A stretch of DNA of 64,000 nucleotides from Alkalibacterium sp. 20 (GTDB lineage: Bacteria > Bacillota > Bacilli > Lactobacillales > Carnobacteriaceae_A): positions 1 to 64,000 of the forward strand of contig NZ_LSRN01000078.1 of assembly GCF_001885615.1 (NCBI RefSeq), read 5' to 3'. Below are positions 27,628-36,819 of the stretch, in pieces (positions within the stretch are counted from its first letter, which is position 1; each line of letters starts with the position of its first letter). A program made the translations under genes and the position numbers. The notes beneath the pieces are model-generated. The model made no database searches. It was not told the origin of the DNA and saw only the letters and a list, made by a program, of their open reading frames with translations.

Positions 27628-29505
27628 TTAACTTTTTTTGATTGCTTCCATTAAAACATTCCGTTTTTTTGCACGATTACGTTTATTCATTAAACGCTGT
27701 TTCTTCTCTTCTTCATTATCTACATAATAAAAGACTGAGCAACCGTTCTGTTGCAATATCTCATCATCTTCATAAGAATCATCATTGAAACCAAAGACTT
27801 TTATCGCATCATGTGGTAACAGCGGTAAAAAGGCTTCGTCTTCGTCCTGATTAAAGAAGAAATACAGTTCCTGGTTGCCTAATTTACGTTTGAATCCTAA
27901 AAATTGTTCGTCATCTCTTATATCATGCCACTCTGTTTCACCATAACTTAAAATTGACTGATATTTTTTTCGGAAACGAATCAGTTCTTTTGAAAAATGA
28001 AGCATATCATGGTCTTGTTTATTCTCATCCCAAATCATACACTTACGGCAATCAGGATCTCCTTCTCCGTCCAGTCCAATTTCAGTTCCATAATACATAC
28101 ACGGTGTACCGGGTTGAGAATATAGGAATGCCATCGCAGATTTCACAAGATTTCTATCACCGCCGGCTTTGTTTAAAATACGCGGCGTATCATGAGAATC
28201 CAGTAAATTAAACATAACTTCTGTCGTTTGTCTGCGGTAGAGCATTAGCTGACTGTTCAAACTCGACACCAGACGCGTCGGAGACAAGATTTTCTTGAAG
28301 AAATAATTCTCAATATTATCTGTAAAGGCATAGTTCATGACGGCATGGAATTCGTCACCATTCAACCAATTTTGTGATGAATGCCAGATCTCTCCCAAGA
28401 TATACAAATCTTCTTTGATTGCCGTGGTTTCTTTGAAAAACCTCTTCCAGAAGTAGTGATCCACTTCATTGGCTACATCAAGACGCCAGGCATCGATATC
28501 AAATTCTTTGATCCAATACGTCGAAATATCAAGCAAGTATTCTTGTACGTCCGGATTAGCCGTGTTGAGCTTAGGCATGTGACCGGTAAATGCAAAGGTA
28601 TCGTAATTCACACGTCCCACATTTTCCAGTTCGTCCATGCTCAAACCACTGACATCTTCGACAGGGAAGGAATGAATATAGAACCAGTCTTTGTACTTAG
28701 ATTCTTCCTGATTCTCTATAACGTCCTGCCACTGAGCCGAATGAATGCCCACATGATTAAAGACCGCATCGATCATGACACGCATGCCACGCTTATGTGC
28801 TTCCTCAACAACTTTTTTAAATAGTGCCTTGTCGCCGAAATCCGGATCGATTTCTTTGTAGTCAATAGTGTCATACTTGTGATTAGAATGGGCTTCAAAA
28901 ACAGGCGTAAAGTAGATACCGTTAATACCCAGGTCCTCTAGATAATCCAGACCATCCAGCACCCCTTGCAAGTCACCGCCATAAAAGTCGTCACGGGTCG
29001 GATGTTCTTTACTGCCCCATGGGAGCGTTCCTTTAGGATTGTTGCTGCTATCGCCATTTTTAAACCGTTCCGGAAAAATCTGATACCAGATGGTTTCATT
29101 GACCCACTTCGGTGCACGGAACGCATCGATTTCGTGAATATACGGCACACGGAAATAAAAGTTCATCTGATCTAAAAAGGTTTCTTCAAATGGATAAACT
29201 CCCTGGTCCGAGTAAAATATTTCGATTCCGTCTTTTCCAATGATACGAAAACCGTAAGCCATTCGTTTCGTCGGTTCATGTGTATCGACCATCCAATAAT
29301 CATGCATATTGGTAGTTGCTACCTTTTTCATTTCTTTCCCACTGGTGTACCATTTCTCTTGATCGAGCGCATACGGGTCGCCACTTATTAGTTCAACGCT
29401 GTCGATGTCTTTCGCTTTTGTCCGAATCCGAATATGATAATGTCCGCGCTCATATAAATACGCGTATTCACTTTCGGAACGGTGATAAATTGCTGCTGTA
29501 TCCAT
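27628..29505 (-). CDS. Neopullulanase/cyclomaltodextrinase-type GH13 enzyme
   Basis: A cytoplasmic GH13_20 enzyme expected to hydrolyse maltodextrins, cyclodextrins or pullulan fragments into maltose for the downstream phosphorylase. It has the N-terminal CBM34-like domain (about 1-120), then WVNETIWYQIFPERF, MIDAVFNHVGIHS, the nucleophile in AWRLDVANEVDH (near 338), the acid/base in ILGEIWHSS (near 371) and LLDSHDTPRIL (near 437). The VANEVDH segment is diagnostic for this subfamily. It ends with a basic tail. 625 residues, slightly longer than usual. First gene of its unit, about 100 bases after a promoter overlapped by an operator. Confidence 0.88.
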   Translation of the reverse strand: MDTAAIYHRSESEYAYLYERGHYHIRIRTKAKDIDSVELISGDPYALDQEKWYTSGKEMKKVATTNMHDYWMVDTHEPTKRMAYGFRIIGKDGIEIFYSDQGVYPFEETFLDQMNFYFRVPYIHEIDAFRAPKWVNETIWYQIFPERFKNGDSSNNPKGTLPWGSKEHPTRDDFYGGDLQGVLDGLDYLEDLGINGIYFTPVFEAHSNHKYDTIDYKEIDPDFGDKALFKKVVEEAHKRGMRVMIDAVFNHVGIHSAQWQDVIENQEESKYKDWFYIHSFPVEDVSGLSMDELENVGRVNYDTFAFTGHMPKLNTANPDVQEYLLDISTYWIKEFDIDAWRLDVANEVDHYFWKRFFKETTAIKEDLYILGEIWHSSQNWLNGDEFHAVMNYAFTDNIENYFFKKILSPTRLVSSLNSQLMLYRRQTTEVMFNLLDSHDTPRILNKAGGDRNLVKSAMAFLYSQPGTPCMYYGTEIGLDGEGDPDCRKCMIWDENKQDHDMLHFSKELIRFRKKYQSILSYGETEWHDIRDDEQFLGFKRKLGNQELYFFFNQDEDEAFLPLLPHDAIKVFGFNDDSYEDDEILQQNGCSVFYYVDNEEEKKQRLMNKRNRAKKRNVLMEAIKKS

Positions 29506-29615
29506 AAAAATACCCCTTCTTGTGATACCAATTTTTAATTGTTTTATTCCTGATTATTATTTTTCGGCGCACTTATCTTAAAGCGGTTCCATTCTGATTC
29601 TAGCATTTGAAGAAA

Positions 29616-29644
29616 ATTATACAAGCACATTTCAAGTGTTATCG
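29616..29644 (-). promoter_or_regulatory. Probable promoter of the neopullulanase-mapA unit
   Basis: A perfect -10 TATAAT (29621-29616, minus strand). The -35 position 17 bases upstream (CGATAA) is poor and falls inside the operator at 29637-29650, an arrangement suited to repression. TTGAAA also occurs here but is only 8 bases from the -10. Confidence 0.5.
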
Positions 29645-29650
29645 GTAACA
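29637..29650 (-). promoter_or_regulatory. cre/LacI-type operator at the neopullulanase promoter
   Basis: TGTTACCGATAACA (minus) fits TGWNANCGNTNWCA perfectly and is nearly a full palindrome. Unlike the other two mal promoters it overlaps the -35 position. Confidence 0.7.
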
Positions 29651-29726
29651 GAAAATGTAATAGGTAGAAACGCGTTCACACTCGTTTCCATCAAAATCCA
29701 GATATTTCCAATTAGAAAGACTGGCA

Positions 29727-29996
29727 TTCGGTAAGTAGCTGACTGTTTAAGCTAGCTACTTACCGAAGTGAACCAAGTTCGGCAACTAGTGCACGCTTAC
29801 CCCGTGCAACTTACCGAACTTGGCAACTGTTCGGTAAGTTGACACGTTTTTGACCATCCTACTTACCGAATGACGGCTCATTCGGTAAGTAGCCAGACCA
29901 CCTTACTCCCTAATAACCGAATAGTCACGCTATTCGGTTATTACGGTGGTGCCTGCTTGTCCAAACGACCGAAGCGCGTGCCGTTCGGTCGTTTGG
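29727..29996. repeat. Array of six palindromes sharing a TTCGGT/ACCGAA core
   Basis: Consecutive inverted repeats: 29727-29767 (TTCGGTAAGTAGCT stem), 29773-29823 (CCAAGTTCGG, with an inner GTGCAC/GTGC stem), 29830-29870 (TTCGGTAAGT), 29859-29892 (CTACTTACCGAATGA, perfect 15-bp, sharing an arm with the previous one), 29911-29943 (TAATAACCGAATAG, perfect 14-bp) and 29961-29996 (CCAAACGACCGAA, perfect 13-bp). No ORF with a ribosome site crosses them. They fill the gap between the LacI-type regulator and the neopullulanase promoter region. They resemble REP-type elements; the function is unknown. Confidence 0.9.
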
Positions 29997-30042
29997 GCAG
30001 ACGTTTGCGTTTCTAATCACCGAACACGTTTGTGTTGAAATA

Positions 30043-30088
30043 AAAACGTCCGCGCCTGACTATTTAAGTCGTCAGGCGTGGACGTTTT
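30043..30088 (-). terminator. Terminator of the LacI-family regulator gene
   Basis: An 18-bp stem (AAAACGTCCGCGCCTGAC, one G-T wobble) with a 10-base loop, flanked on the minus strand by TTTTATTTC, 10 bases after the regulator stop codon. Confidence 0.85.
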
Positions 30089-30097
30089 CGTGTTTTC

Positions 30098-31045
30098 TCA
30101 GCGCGTCGTGCCGCCTAATTTCAGTTCGGTTTCAAATAACTGGTTTCCTTGAGACTTACCCTCTTCTTTTACTTTCTTCAAGACCATTCTAGCACAGGCT
30201 GCACCCATTTCTGTAATAGACTGTTTGAGGGTCGTCAAGTTGGGATAGGCGATCTGGTCCAGAAAAACACCGTCGTGACCGATAATACCGTAGTCATTAG
30301 GAATATCGCCACCATGCTCTTTGATTTCACGGATAACTCCAAGACCTAAACGATCTGAAGCGCATAAGAACAATGTGTTTTTAGGGAACGCATCCCAATT
30401 CTCTCTGATAAACGCCGCCGAGTAGCGTGACCGGTTTTCCAAGTTATAAATATGTGTCTCTTTGCCGTGGTTTCTCATTACGGACGTATAGCCTTTTTCT
30501 CTTGAATGAGCGAAGGGTTCATCCACATCAATGCCGATATACACAACCGTTTCATACCCTTTTTCTATCGCATATTCAGTGGCTCTGGCCATGCTTTCTT
30601 CGTTATCGCTATCAATGTAGTCGACACCCATATCATTTTGACCGAATAATACAGTTGGTTTATCTAAGCCGTGAATAAAGTCTTCATCTTCTTTACGTGT
30701 TCCGCATACAATAAAGCCATCCGAATCCCCGATTTGAATGTTATTGTGGGTTAAAAGCTGCAGACTGTAAGCATATTTATCCAATTCATTCGCAATCCCG
30801 GTCAGTAAAAACATATAGTAAGGTTCAGTAGTGTCCATCTCTTCTAAGATCAATAATTTAATGATTTGTGTGCGATTATTCGCTAACGCTATAGCTGCCG
30901 CATTAGGTCGATAACTTAATTCTCTCATAGCTTCGTAAACGAGTTCTTTCAACTCATCTGTCACTTGTTCGGGATGGTTGATTACTCGTGAAACAGTCAT
31001 CTTAGAGACGTTCGCTCTTTTTGCAACATCGTTTAATGTAGCCAA
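30098..31045 (-). CDS. malR: LacI-family transcriptional regulator, probably of the maltose genes
   Basis: A DNA-binding regulator with an N-terminal LacI helix-turn-helix (ATLNDVAKRANVSKMTVSRV, residues 2-21), hinge segment YRPNAAAIALA and a periplasmic-binding-like sensor domain ending in the dimer segment SITEMGAACARMVL. The start is TTG at 31045, because AAAGGAG lies 7 bases upstream and family members begin at ATLNDVAK; a longer frame from 31096 has a basic extension with no ribosome site. 315 residues. It borders the alpha-glucan island and probably senses maltose or a maltodextrin. The cre-like operators at 9490, 18755, 22666 and 29637 are candidate targets, in competition with CcpA. 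Confidence 0.82.
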   Translation of the reverse strand: MATLNDVAKRANVSKMTVSRVINHPEQVTDELKELVYEAMRELSYRPNAAAIALANNRTQIIKLLILEEMDTTEPYYMFLLTGIANELDKYAYSLQLLTHNNIQIGDSDGFIVCGTRKEDEDFIHGLDKPTVLFGQNDMGVDYIDSDNEESMARATEYAIEKGYETVVYIGIDVDEPFAHSREKGYTSVMRNHGKETHIYNLENRSRYSAAFIRENWDAFPKNTLFLCASDRLGLGVIREIKEHGGDIPNDYGIIGHDGVFLDQIAYPNLTTLKQSITEMGAACARMVLKKVKEEGKSQGNQLFETELKLGGTTR

Positions 31046-31133
31046 ACGGTTACTCCTTTCATCTATCTTTCTTGCGGTTTTTTTCGATTTCCTCATTTAA
31101 TTATATCATGAATCCGAACCGTTTTTGCTTGAA

Positions 31134-33217
31134 TTATAGAAATAGTTGGTCACTCGAACCAATGAATCCGTCTTCTTTTTCTACGATTCTTACTTCATAC
31201 GGGTCTAAAGCCAGTCGTCCTTTCAACGTTTCGTCTGTTTGAATATCTCTGACTTCTTCATTGATTTCAATCACTTGCAAGTCTTCCGTTAAATTCATAA
31301 TGAAGACGGTTTTTAGCCCATCCGCTTCTCTGGCTTGAACGGATATGCCACGTTCATGTGTGATATCAAGTGGGGGTATCAGCCCTACGTCGGCGATCAA
31401 CTCCCCATAAAAATCAGTGAGGAACGACTCTTCCAGCCGCGCGCCCATGTAATAAGCTGTCCCCTGCCGGTAATGATTTACTGTTATCGCCGGCGTTTTT
31501 TGGTAGAAGTCGTATCGATATGCTGCCATTTCTTCCGCTGATTCACATTCAATGATCGTGGCGTAGTCCTTGATGTCGTAGATTTTTCCGTTAAATTCCA
31601 GACTGTTTTTATCAGTTGGATAATAGGTGTCTGTTTCCATCGGTTCCATGCCGAAGGTTTCTTTAAGGGGAGCCAACCAGCCGCCCATGTGGGCCAGATC
31701 CGCTTCGTCCACTAAGCCGGTCATATAGGACGACACGAGTGTTCCGCCTCTTTCAACATACGCCTGCAGCTGCTTGGCAGTTTTTTCGGACATCATGTAT
31801 AACATCGGTGCCAGCACTAAGTCATACTGCTTAAAATCAACGTCTTTTGAAATGATATCAACGGCGATGTTTTTGTCCCAGAATGCCTGATAGTGTTTTT
31901 GTAAGGTTTCACCGTATTTTTTCGTTTTCAGTCCGAACCCCTGAGCGTCGTTTAAGGCCCATTCGTTTTCGACATCATATATGATAGCTACTTTCGCTTT
32001 GCGCTTATAACCGACCACTTTTTCGGAAATAGCTTCCATTGCCTGACCTAAACGGGCCACCTCTTTAAAGACGCGGTTTTCTGGTGACCGGTCATGGTCG
32101 ACGACCGCCCCGTGAAACTTCTCTGAAGAACCACGCGATTTACGCCACTGAAAATATAGAATACTGTCTGAGCCATGGGCAAGCATCTGCATCGAAGATA
32201 AATAATGCATACCTAATCGTTTCGCTTTGTTGACGTCGTGCCAGTTCACGCCACTTGGAGTCGATTCCATCAGCAAGAACGGCTGGTTTTTCATCGCATA
32301 AAAATGGTCATTCAAAAAGCCGACTTTCGCTGCCAGTGTCGCCGTGTCTTCTTTATCATTGTGCCAGGCTGGATAAGCGTCCCAGCTCACGACATCCACC
32401 TCTTTTGCGAACGCCTGGTAATCCAAACCTGTAAAGGGTGTGAATTCAGGATTATCCGACATGAAGTTTGTGGTTATCGGGATATCAGGTGTTTTTTCTC
32501 TCAGCGGCTTGATTTCATTTTTATAAAAATCGATCGTCTGATGAGAAACAAACCGGCGCCAATCCAAATTCATCCCGTGAACAGCTGTTTAACCGATCGA
32601 AGACGGTGAAACAGCTGTTCCCAGTCGGTAATCGTGTGGCTCCAGAATGGTCCCCACCACGAGTCGTTTAATCGATCCAAATCGTTCGTATATTTTTCTT
32701 TCAACCACTTTCTGAAGTTCGCCTGGCATAAGTCACAGTGACATTAGCCACCGAATTCATTTGAAACGTGCCACATCAGGAGCGCCGGATGGTTTCCGTA
32801 ACGTTCGGCTAATTTTGCATTCACCTTTGCGTTTTTTCACGGTAATAAGGAAACGAAAAACAATGGTTGTGACGAGCCCCATGCAGAAGTTTTCTACGGT
32901 TTGCATCAACGCGCAGCACTTGCGAATACTTCTTTGACATCCAGGCCGGTCGTGCACCACTAGGTGTTGCCAAAATAAAGCGTCCGCCTATAGCATGGAT
33001 GCGTTCGACCACGTCGTCCAGCCACTAAAAATCAAAGATTCCTTCTGCTGGTTCTAAAGCTGCCCATGCAAAAATACCAATCGAAAACGTGTTGGTGTGC
33101 GCTTTTTGCATCAGTACAACATCTTCTTTCAGTATTTCCGGATACGCTAACCACTGGTCAGGATTTTAATCTCCTCCATGGAGTAAACGTTGCTCATCTG
33201 TTACGCGTTTTTTTCCA
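31134..33217 (-). pseudogene. GH42 beta-galactosidase pseudogene
   Basis: The C-terminal 480 codons (31134-32573) are open and contain the GH42 nucleophile region LLMESTPSGVNW, WRKSRGSSEKFHGAVVDH and a glutamine-amidotransferase-like C-terminal domain. The N-terminal third is still recognisable but broken: HGGD-stop-NPDQW near 33170, a TAG after EGIFDF near 33027, ATPSGARPAWMSKKY and RHNHCFSFPYYREKT in one frame, then HVSNEFGG-stop-CHCDLCQANF near 32750 in another, and a frameshift near 32580. The acid/base (NE of HVSNEF) and nucleophile residues survive, so the decay looks recent. No lactose transporter is adjacent. Confidence 0.92.
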
Positions 33218-33239
33218 AGTTGATCGTCCTTCCGTTACT

Positions 33240-34208
33240 TTATTTACGGTAATAATGATTCAATTGTTTTATCAGTTCATCGATTACAGTGATGAGATAT
33301 CCAGGATGCCCCTGATCTCTCAATTCATCTTTTAAACAGGCTAAATAATCGACATGATGTTTATCGAGTAACGCATAGTCTTCTTCCGTTAGATCGGTGG
33401 TGTCATCTTTGGCTTTTAAATATGTCTCGACATCCATTTGCCATGTGCGGGTTCTATCAGGATAGCGAAGCAGTAATTCTTCTGCCCGAACGATCCCTTT
33501 AGGCGTTAAATCCCCAACAAAACGTAACTCTGCCCCATTGGATATCAGTCGGTCAAAGATCTCCCCTGCTGAACAGGACCACTCTTCCTGCGTACATATC
33601 ATCGGTAATGCCGGAACCCGGTCGACAATGCGACTGAAGACTTCTGCATTATCCACGACCCAAACGATCGGTTGTTCGTGAGCGGGGTATACGGCGCTTA
33701 ATTTTACGCACTCTCTCAATGGAACGGTCATAACACTTTGACTGTGTACTGCCGCTTCCCACATAGGATGGTAACCGGATGAAATCTCCGCAAATAAATT
33801 CACGACGGTGACCGAATCTGTAATATCTTCTCTATGCAAATTATAATCCTTGAGTAATGTATTGATTTCTTCTCTCGTTTTCGGAAGCTCGATCGGTTGA
33901 TTGTTGTGTACGCGTTTCGTTTCGGCTAAAACATGCAGCCATAATTTACCTAAAGAAGTGGTCGGAAGGAAAGCATTCGCATCCAAGGTTATGATTTGAC
34001 TGAATACCGAAAGTCTGACAGGTCGCGTGGGGAGTAAGCGAATTCCTTCTGATAAATAAAGCACCCATTGTTCAAACGTCTTGGGCGAGTCTTCTATCAG
34101 TTGCTGCACCCATTGCGTGTCCTCACTGTTATCTCTTATATATAGGAGCCAGTCTTTCACTAGTGGAAACTCTTCTTGTAATTCATTTAATAGGTGTTCT
34201 CGGCTAAA
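33240..34208 (-). CDS. Orphan DUF2399/TIGR02679-type protein (Wadjet JetD-like)
   Basis: 322 residues that match the pattern of TIGR02679 proteins, the JetD subunit of type II Wadjet defence systems. VFSQIITLDANAFLPTTSLG corresponds to the usual ...TGDPHALDPGTPLG region. VWVVDNAEVF corresponds to the VCENPAVV motif, and AELRFVGDLTPKGI to the Toprim-like GDFDPEG motif. Compared with my memory of the family, the E of ENP is D and the second acidic residue of GDxD is T, so nuclease activity is doubtful. The protein also looks short at the N-terminus (family about 400). ATG 34208 (MFSREHL) is preferred over GTG 34223, which abuts the GAAGGAA. No jetA, jetB or jetC lies nearby. Family assignment is by pattern recognition only. 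Confidence 0.6.
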   Translation of the reverse strand, partial: FSREHLLNELQEEFPLVKDWLLYIRDNSEDTQWVQQLIEDSPKTFEQWVLYLSEGIRLLPTRPVRLSVFSQIITLDANAFLPTTSLGKLWLHVLAETKRVHNNQPIELPKTREEINTLLKDYNLHREDITDSVTVVNLFAEISSGYHPMWEAAVHSQSVMTVPLRECVKLSAVYPAHEQPIVWVVDNAEVFSRIVDRVPALPMICTQEEWSCSAGEIFDRLISNGAELRFVGDLTPKGIVRAEELLLRYPDRTRTWQMDVETYLKAKDDTTDLTEEDYALLDKHHVDYLACLKDELRDQGHPGYLITVIDELIKQLNHYYRK

Positions 34209-34401
34209 CATTAATCTTTGCACTTCCTTCTCTAAACTATCTCCCTTATTCTACCATTTTTTTATAAATAACTCCTTTTATTTAACGAAATGTGTCATTC
34301 TCGACAATTCTTTCTGTTTTACGAGGCTTTTGACAACAGTAGTCCATTCATCTTGTGATAATATGTTATTAATGTTGCTAAATATTTATACAAAATTACT
34401 G

Positions 34402-34431
34402 AATTAAATTAAATTAAATTAAATCAAATCA
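34402..34431. repeat. Pentanucleotide microsatellite (AATTA)4(AATCA)2
   Basis: Four exact AATTA units followed by two AATCA units, 53 bases before the start codon of the subtilase, in the expected promoter zone. Copy-number slippage could change promoter spacing. Confidence 0.85.
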
Positions 34432-34483
34432 GATGAATGCTTAAAACCCATCATTCTTAAGAAAGACAAAGGAGAAGAATTGA

Positions 34484-36751
34484 TTGAATAAGAAGCAAAT
34501 AAAAAGAGGGGTAGTAGGAATCATTTTTATGTTCCTCTTATCTATCATCTTACCGGTTGGTCAAGTCATTGCTCAAGACAGCGACTATGGTGATGAGTAT
34601 GTCGATATCATCATCCGCTACAAAGAGAGTGTCCCTGAGGAAAAATCCTTGGACTCACGCTTTAAAAACGTACATACAATGGATATCTTGCCCATTCAAA
34701 CCATGTCTGTACCTGCTTCGGCCATAAGAGGATTAAGTTTAGAAGAAAACACCCGACGGATAACGTATGATCAGGAAGTCTCAACATCACAGTCCCCTTA
34801 CGAAGTCTCCGATGATGACTGGAATCAAACGATGATCGGCACTTTCGACGCTTGGGAACAAGGTTATACGGGGGAAAATGTTAATATCGCTATTTTGGAT
34901 ACCGGTTTTCACCAGCACCCTGACATCACCTATGCAGGTGGACATAGCATATTTGCTGAAGATGATGAACTGGGTCCAGACGTCTGGACGAACGATCATT
35001 CTGGACACGGCACCCATGTTGCAGGCATCTTAGGTGCCCACCAAGGTACGCGCGCACAAGGAATAGCAACCGATGCAGATATATACGGAGTTAAAATTTA
35101 CCACGAATCTAATGGCGATAAAACACGAGTAGGAAACTTGCTTACCGGTCTCAATTGGGCCATTCAAAATGATAGTGATATTATCGTTATCAGTTCTGGC
35201 TATCCGGATCATAATCAGGAGGTACACGATACGATTCAAGCGGCATATGATCAGGGTATCTTGATTTTCGCTGCCAGTGGCAACATAACCGACGATAACG
35301 GCGCCATTGATTATCCAGCAGTACACGAAGAAGTAATTGCAGTATCAGGAGTGAACCAACGACAAGCACGTGTCAGTGATTCCATGGTTGGTCCTGAAAA
35401 TGAATTGGCCGCCCCCGGTCAAAACATACTAAGTTTAAGTCCCGACGGCGCTTATTCGACTATGTCAGGGACATCTCAGGCTGCCCCTCATGTCGCGGGC
35501 ATTGCGGCACTTCTGATGGAGAAACACCCTTCAGAAAGCCCTGATGCTATTCGTCAGCGTCTGATCGAACAAGCGCTCGATTTGGGCGATCCTGGCCATG
35601 ACGTCTTATACGGCCACGGACTGGTTCAATTTGGAGAAAACCAACCAGAAGAAACGGATCCTGAAGACGATACTGTTGAAGAACCCGAAGAGGATGAAGA
35701 AGAAACGGAAAACGTCAGCGATGATGATGAAACCTCAGCAGATACCGATTCAGAGGCCGAGAACACCGAAACTGATTCTGAAGAAACGGCAGACGGAGAA
35801 ACAGATCCTGAACAAACAAATGAACCGCAGGACGAAACTGAAGATGCTGAAACCGAAGATGACGATAGTTCTTCCGAAAACACCAACGAAAACGTTGATA
35901 ACAATGATGAAGAAACACTTTCTGAAGAAGAATTTTATTCTAATAACGAAAATGAGATAGAAGAAAATGACGATCCTGCACAACACAGTACGATATGGAT
36001 TCGTCCTTCCGAAACCAATGGCGTGGCCACAGTAGCTCAAGAAGATATTGAAGCCGTTCCTAACAATGGGGTGCTGGCTATATCTTTCGATTCCTCACTT
36101 GGTCACATTGAACGTATCAGTTTATCTCGCGAACAAGTCAAAATTTTGAAAGATAAAAACGTCACACTCTTGGTTGCTCGAGTCGATTTGGAATGGGTTA
36201 TTCCCATCGACAATTTATCTGAAGGTAATGCTTTGATCACCTTTGAGTCGACTGCTCAAGAACTGAAAGCTAGAGCGATAACTAAAGGAAAAATTCTATC
36301 CTTTGGCATTGAACAAGAAGGCGAACGCCTGACCACCTTCCCGTCTGAAATGACTTACCGCTTCTTCACACCTGATGTCGAATATAACCAAGATGCTTTA
36401 TATCAGTGGAATGAAAGCAACGAAGCTTGGGAACTTTTAGGAGATGCCTATACAAAAGGTGGCGTCGTTGGCGTAACTTCTGAAGTAGGGACACTGGCTG
36501 TGTTTAATCCAGAGGAATTGGAAACGGCCATTGCAACAGCCAAAGAAGAAAAAGTCGCAGAAGAAGAAGAAGTTCAAGAAAATGAAGAGAAGGAAGCAGA
36601 AGAATCTGAACCAGATGTCGTAGAAGAAATTGAAACTGAATTTTCTGAAGAAGAATCATCAGGATTACCCGTTGTATTGAGCAGCGTCGTCGTTGTTTTG
36701 ATGTCTGTTACTGGCGGTTTATATTTCTTCAGTGGCAAGTCTAAAGATTAG
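34484..36751 (+). CDS. Membrane-anchored subtilisin-like serine protease (S8)
   Basis: An exported subtilase. It has a signal peptide (MNKKQIKRGVVGIIFMFLLS..., cleavage after VIAQ near 31), a short propeptide-like region, and the catalytic triad Asp in ILDTGFHQHPD (near 139), His in DHSGHGTHVAGI (near 175) and Ser in MSGTSQAAPHVAGIAAL (near 330). A very acidic linker (about 385-505, almost only E, D, T, S, N) leads to a beta-rich domain (about 510-690), another acidic stretch and a C-terminal membrane segment with tail SGKSKD. No LPxTG is present before the last segment (only GLPVVLS), so it is anchored by the membrane segment rather than by sortase. The start is TTG at 34484, with GGAG 9 bases upstream. 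The role is surface or extracellular proteolysis; the target is unknown. The only plus-strand gene in this stretch. Confidence 0.9.
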   Translation: MNKKQIKRGVVGIIFMFLLSIILPVGQVIAQDSDYGDEYVDIIIRYKESVPEEKSLDSRFKNVHTMDILPIQTMSVPASAIRGLSLEENTRRITYDQEVSTSQSPYEVSDDDWNQTMIGTFDAWEQGYTGENVNIAILDTGFHQHPDITYAGGHSIFAEDDELGPDVWTNDHSGHGTHVAGILGAHQGTRAQGIATDADIYGVKIYHESNGDKTRVGNLLTGLNWAIQNDSDIIVISSGYPDHNQEVHDTIQAAYDQGILIFAASGNITDDNGAIDYPAVHEEVIAVSGVNQRQARVSDSMVGPENELAAPGQNILSLSPDGAYSTMSGTSQAAPHVAGIAALLMEKHPSESPDAIRQRLIEQALDLGDPGHDVLYGHGLVQFGENQPEETDPEDDTVEEPEEDEEETENVSDDDETSADTDSEAENTETDSEETADGETDPEQTNEPQDETEDAETEDDDSSSENTNENVDNNDEETLSEEEFYSNNENEIEENDDPAQHSTIWIRPSETNGVATVAQEDIEAVPNNGVLAISFDSSLGHIERISLSREQVKILKDKNVTLLVARVDLEWVIPIDNLSEGNALITFESTAQELKARAITKGKILSFGIEQEGERLTTFPSEMTYRFFTPDVEYNQDALYQWNESNEAWELLGDAYTKGGVVGVTSEVGTLAVFNPEELETAIATAKEEKVAEEEEVQENEEKEAEESEPDVVEEIETEFSEEESSGLPVVLSSVVVVLMSVTGGLYFFSGKSKD

Positions 36752-36819
36752 TCTCAACGTCTCAATAAATAATCACAACTAAAACAGATTTAAATGAAGC
36801 CTTAGACGCAACTTGAACT

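Noticed and set aside
29727-29996. CRISPR array or riboswitch
   Set aside because: Units differ in length and stem sequence, with no constant repeat/spacer period. The elements lie downstream of the regulator's terminator and upstream of an independent promoter.
29701-30042. tRNA or structured small RNA gene in the palindrome array
   Set aside because: No cloverleaf with conserved TTC and anticodon arms could be drawn; the pairing is explained by separate simple hairpins.
36640-36751. LPxTG sorting signal in the subtilase
   Set aside because: Only GLPVVLS precedes the last membrane segment; the T and G of the motif are missing and the tail is only weakly basic.
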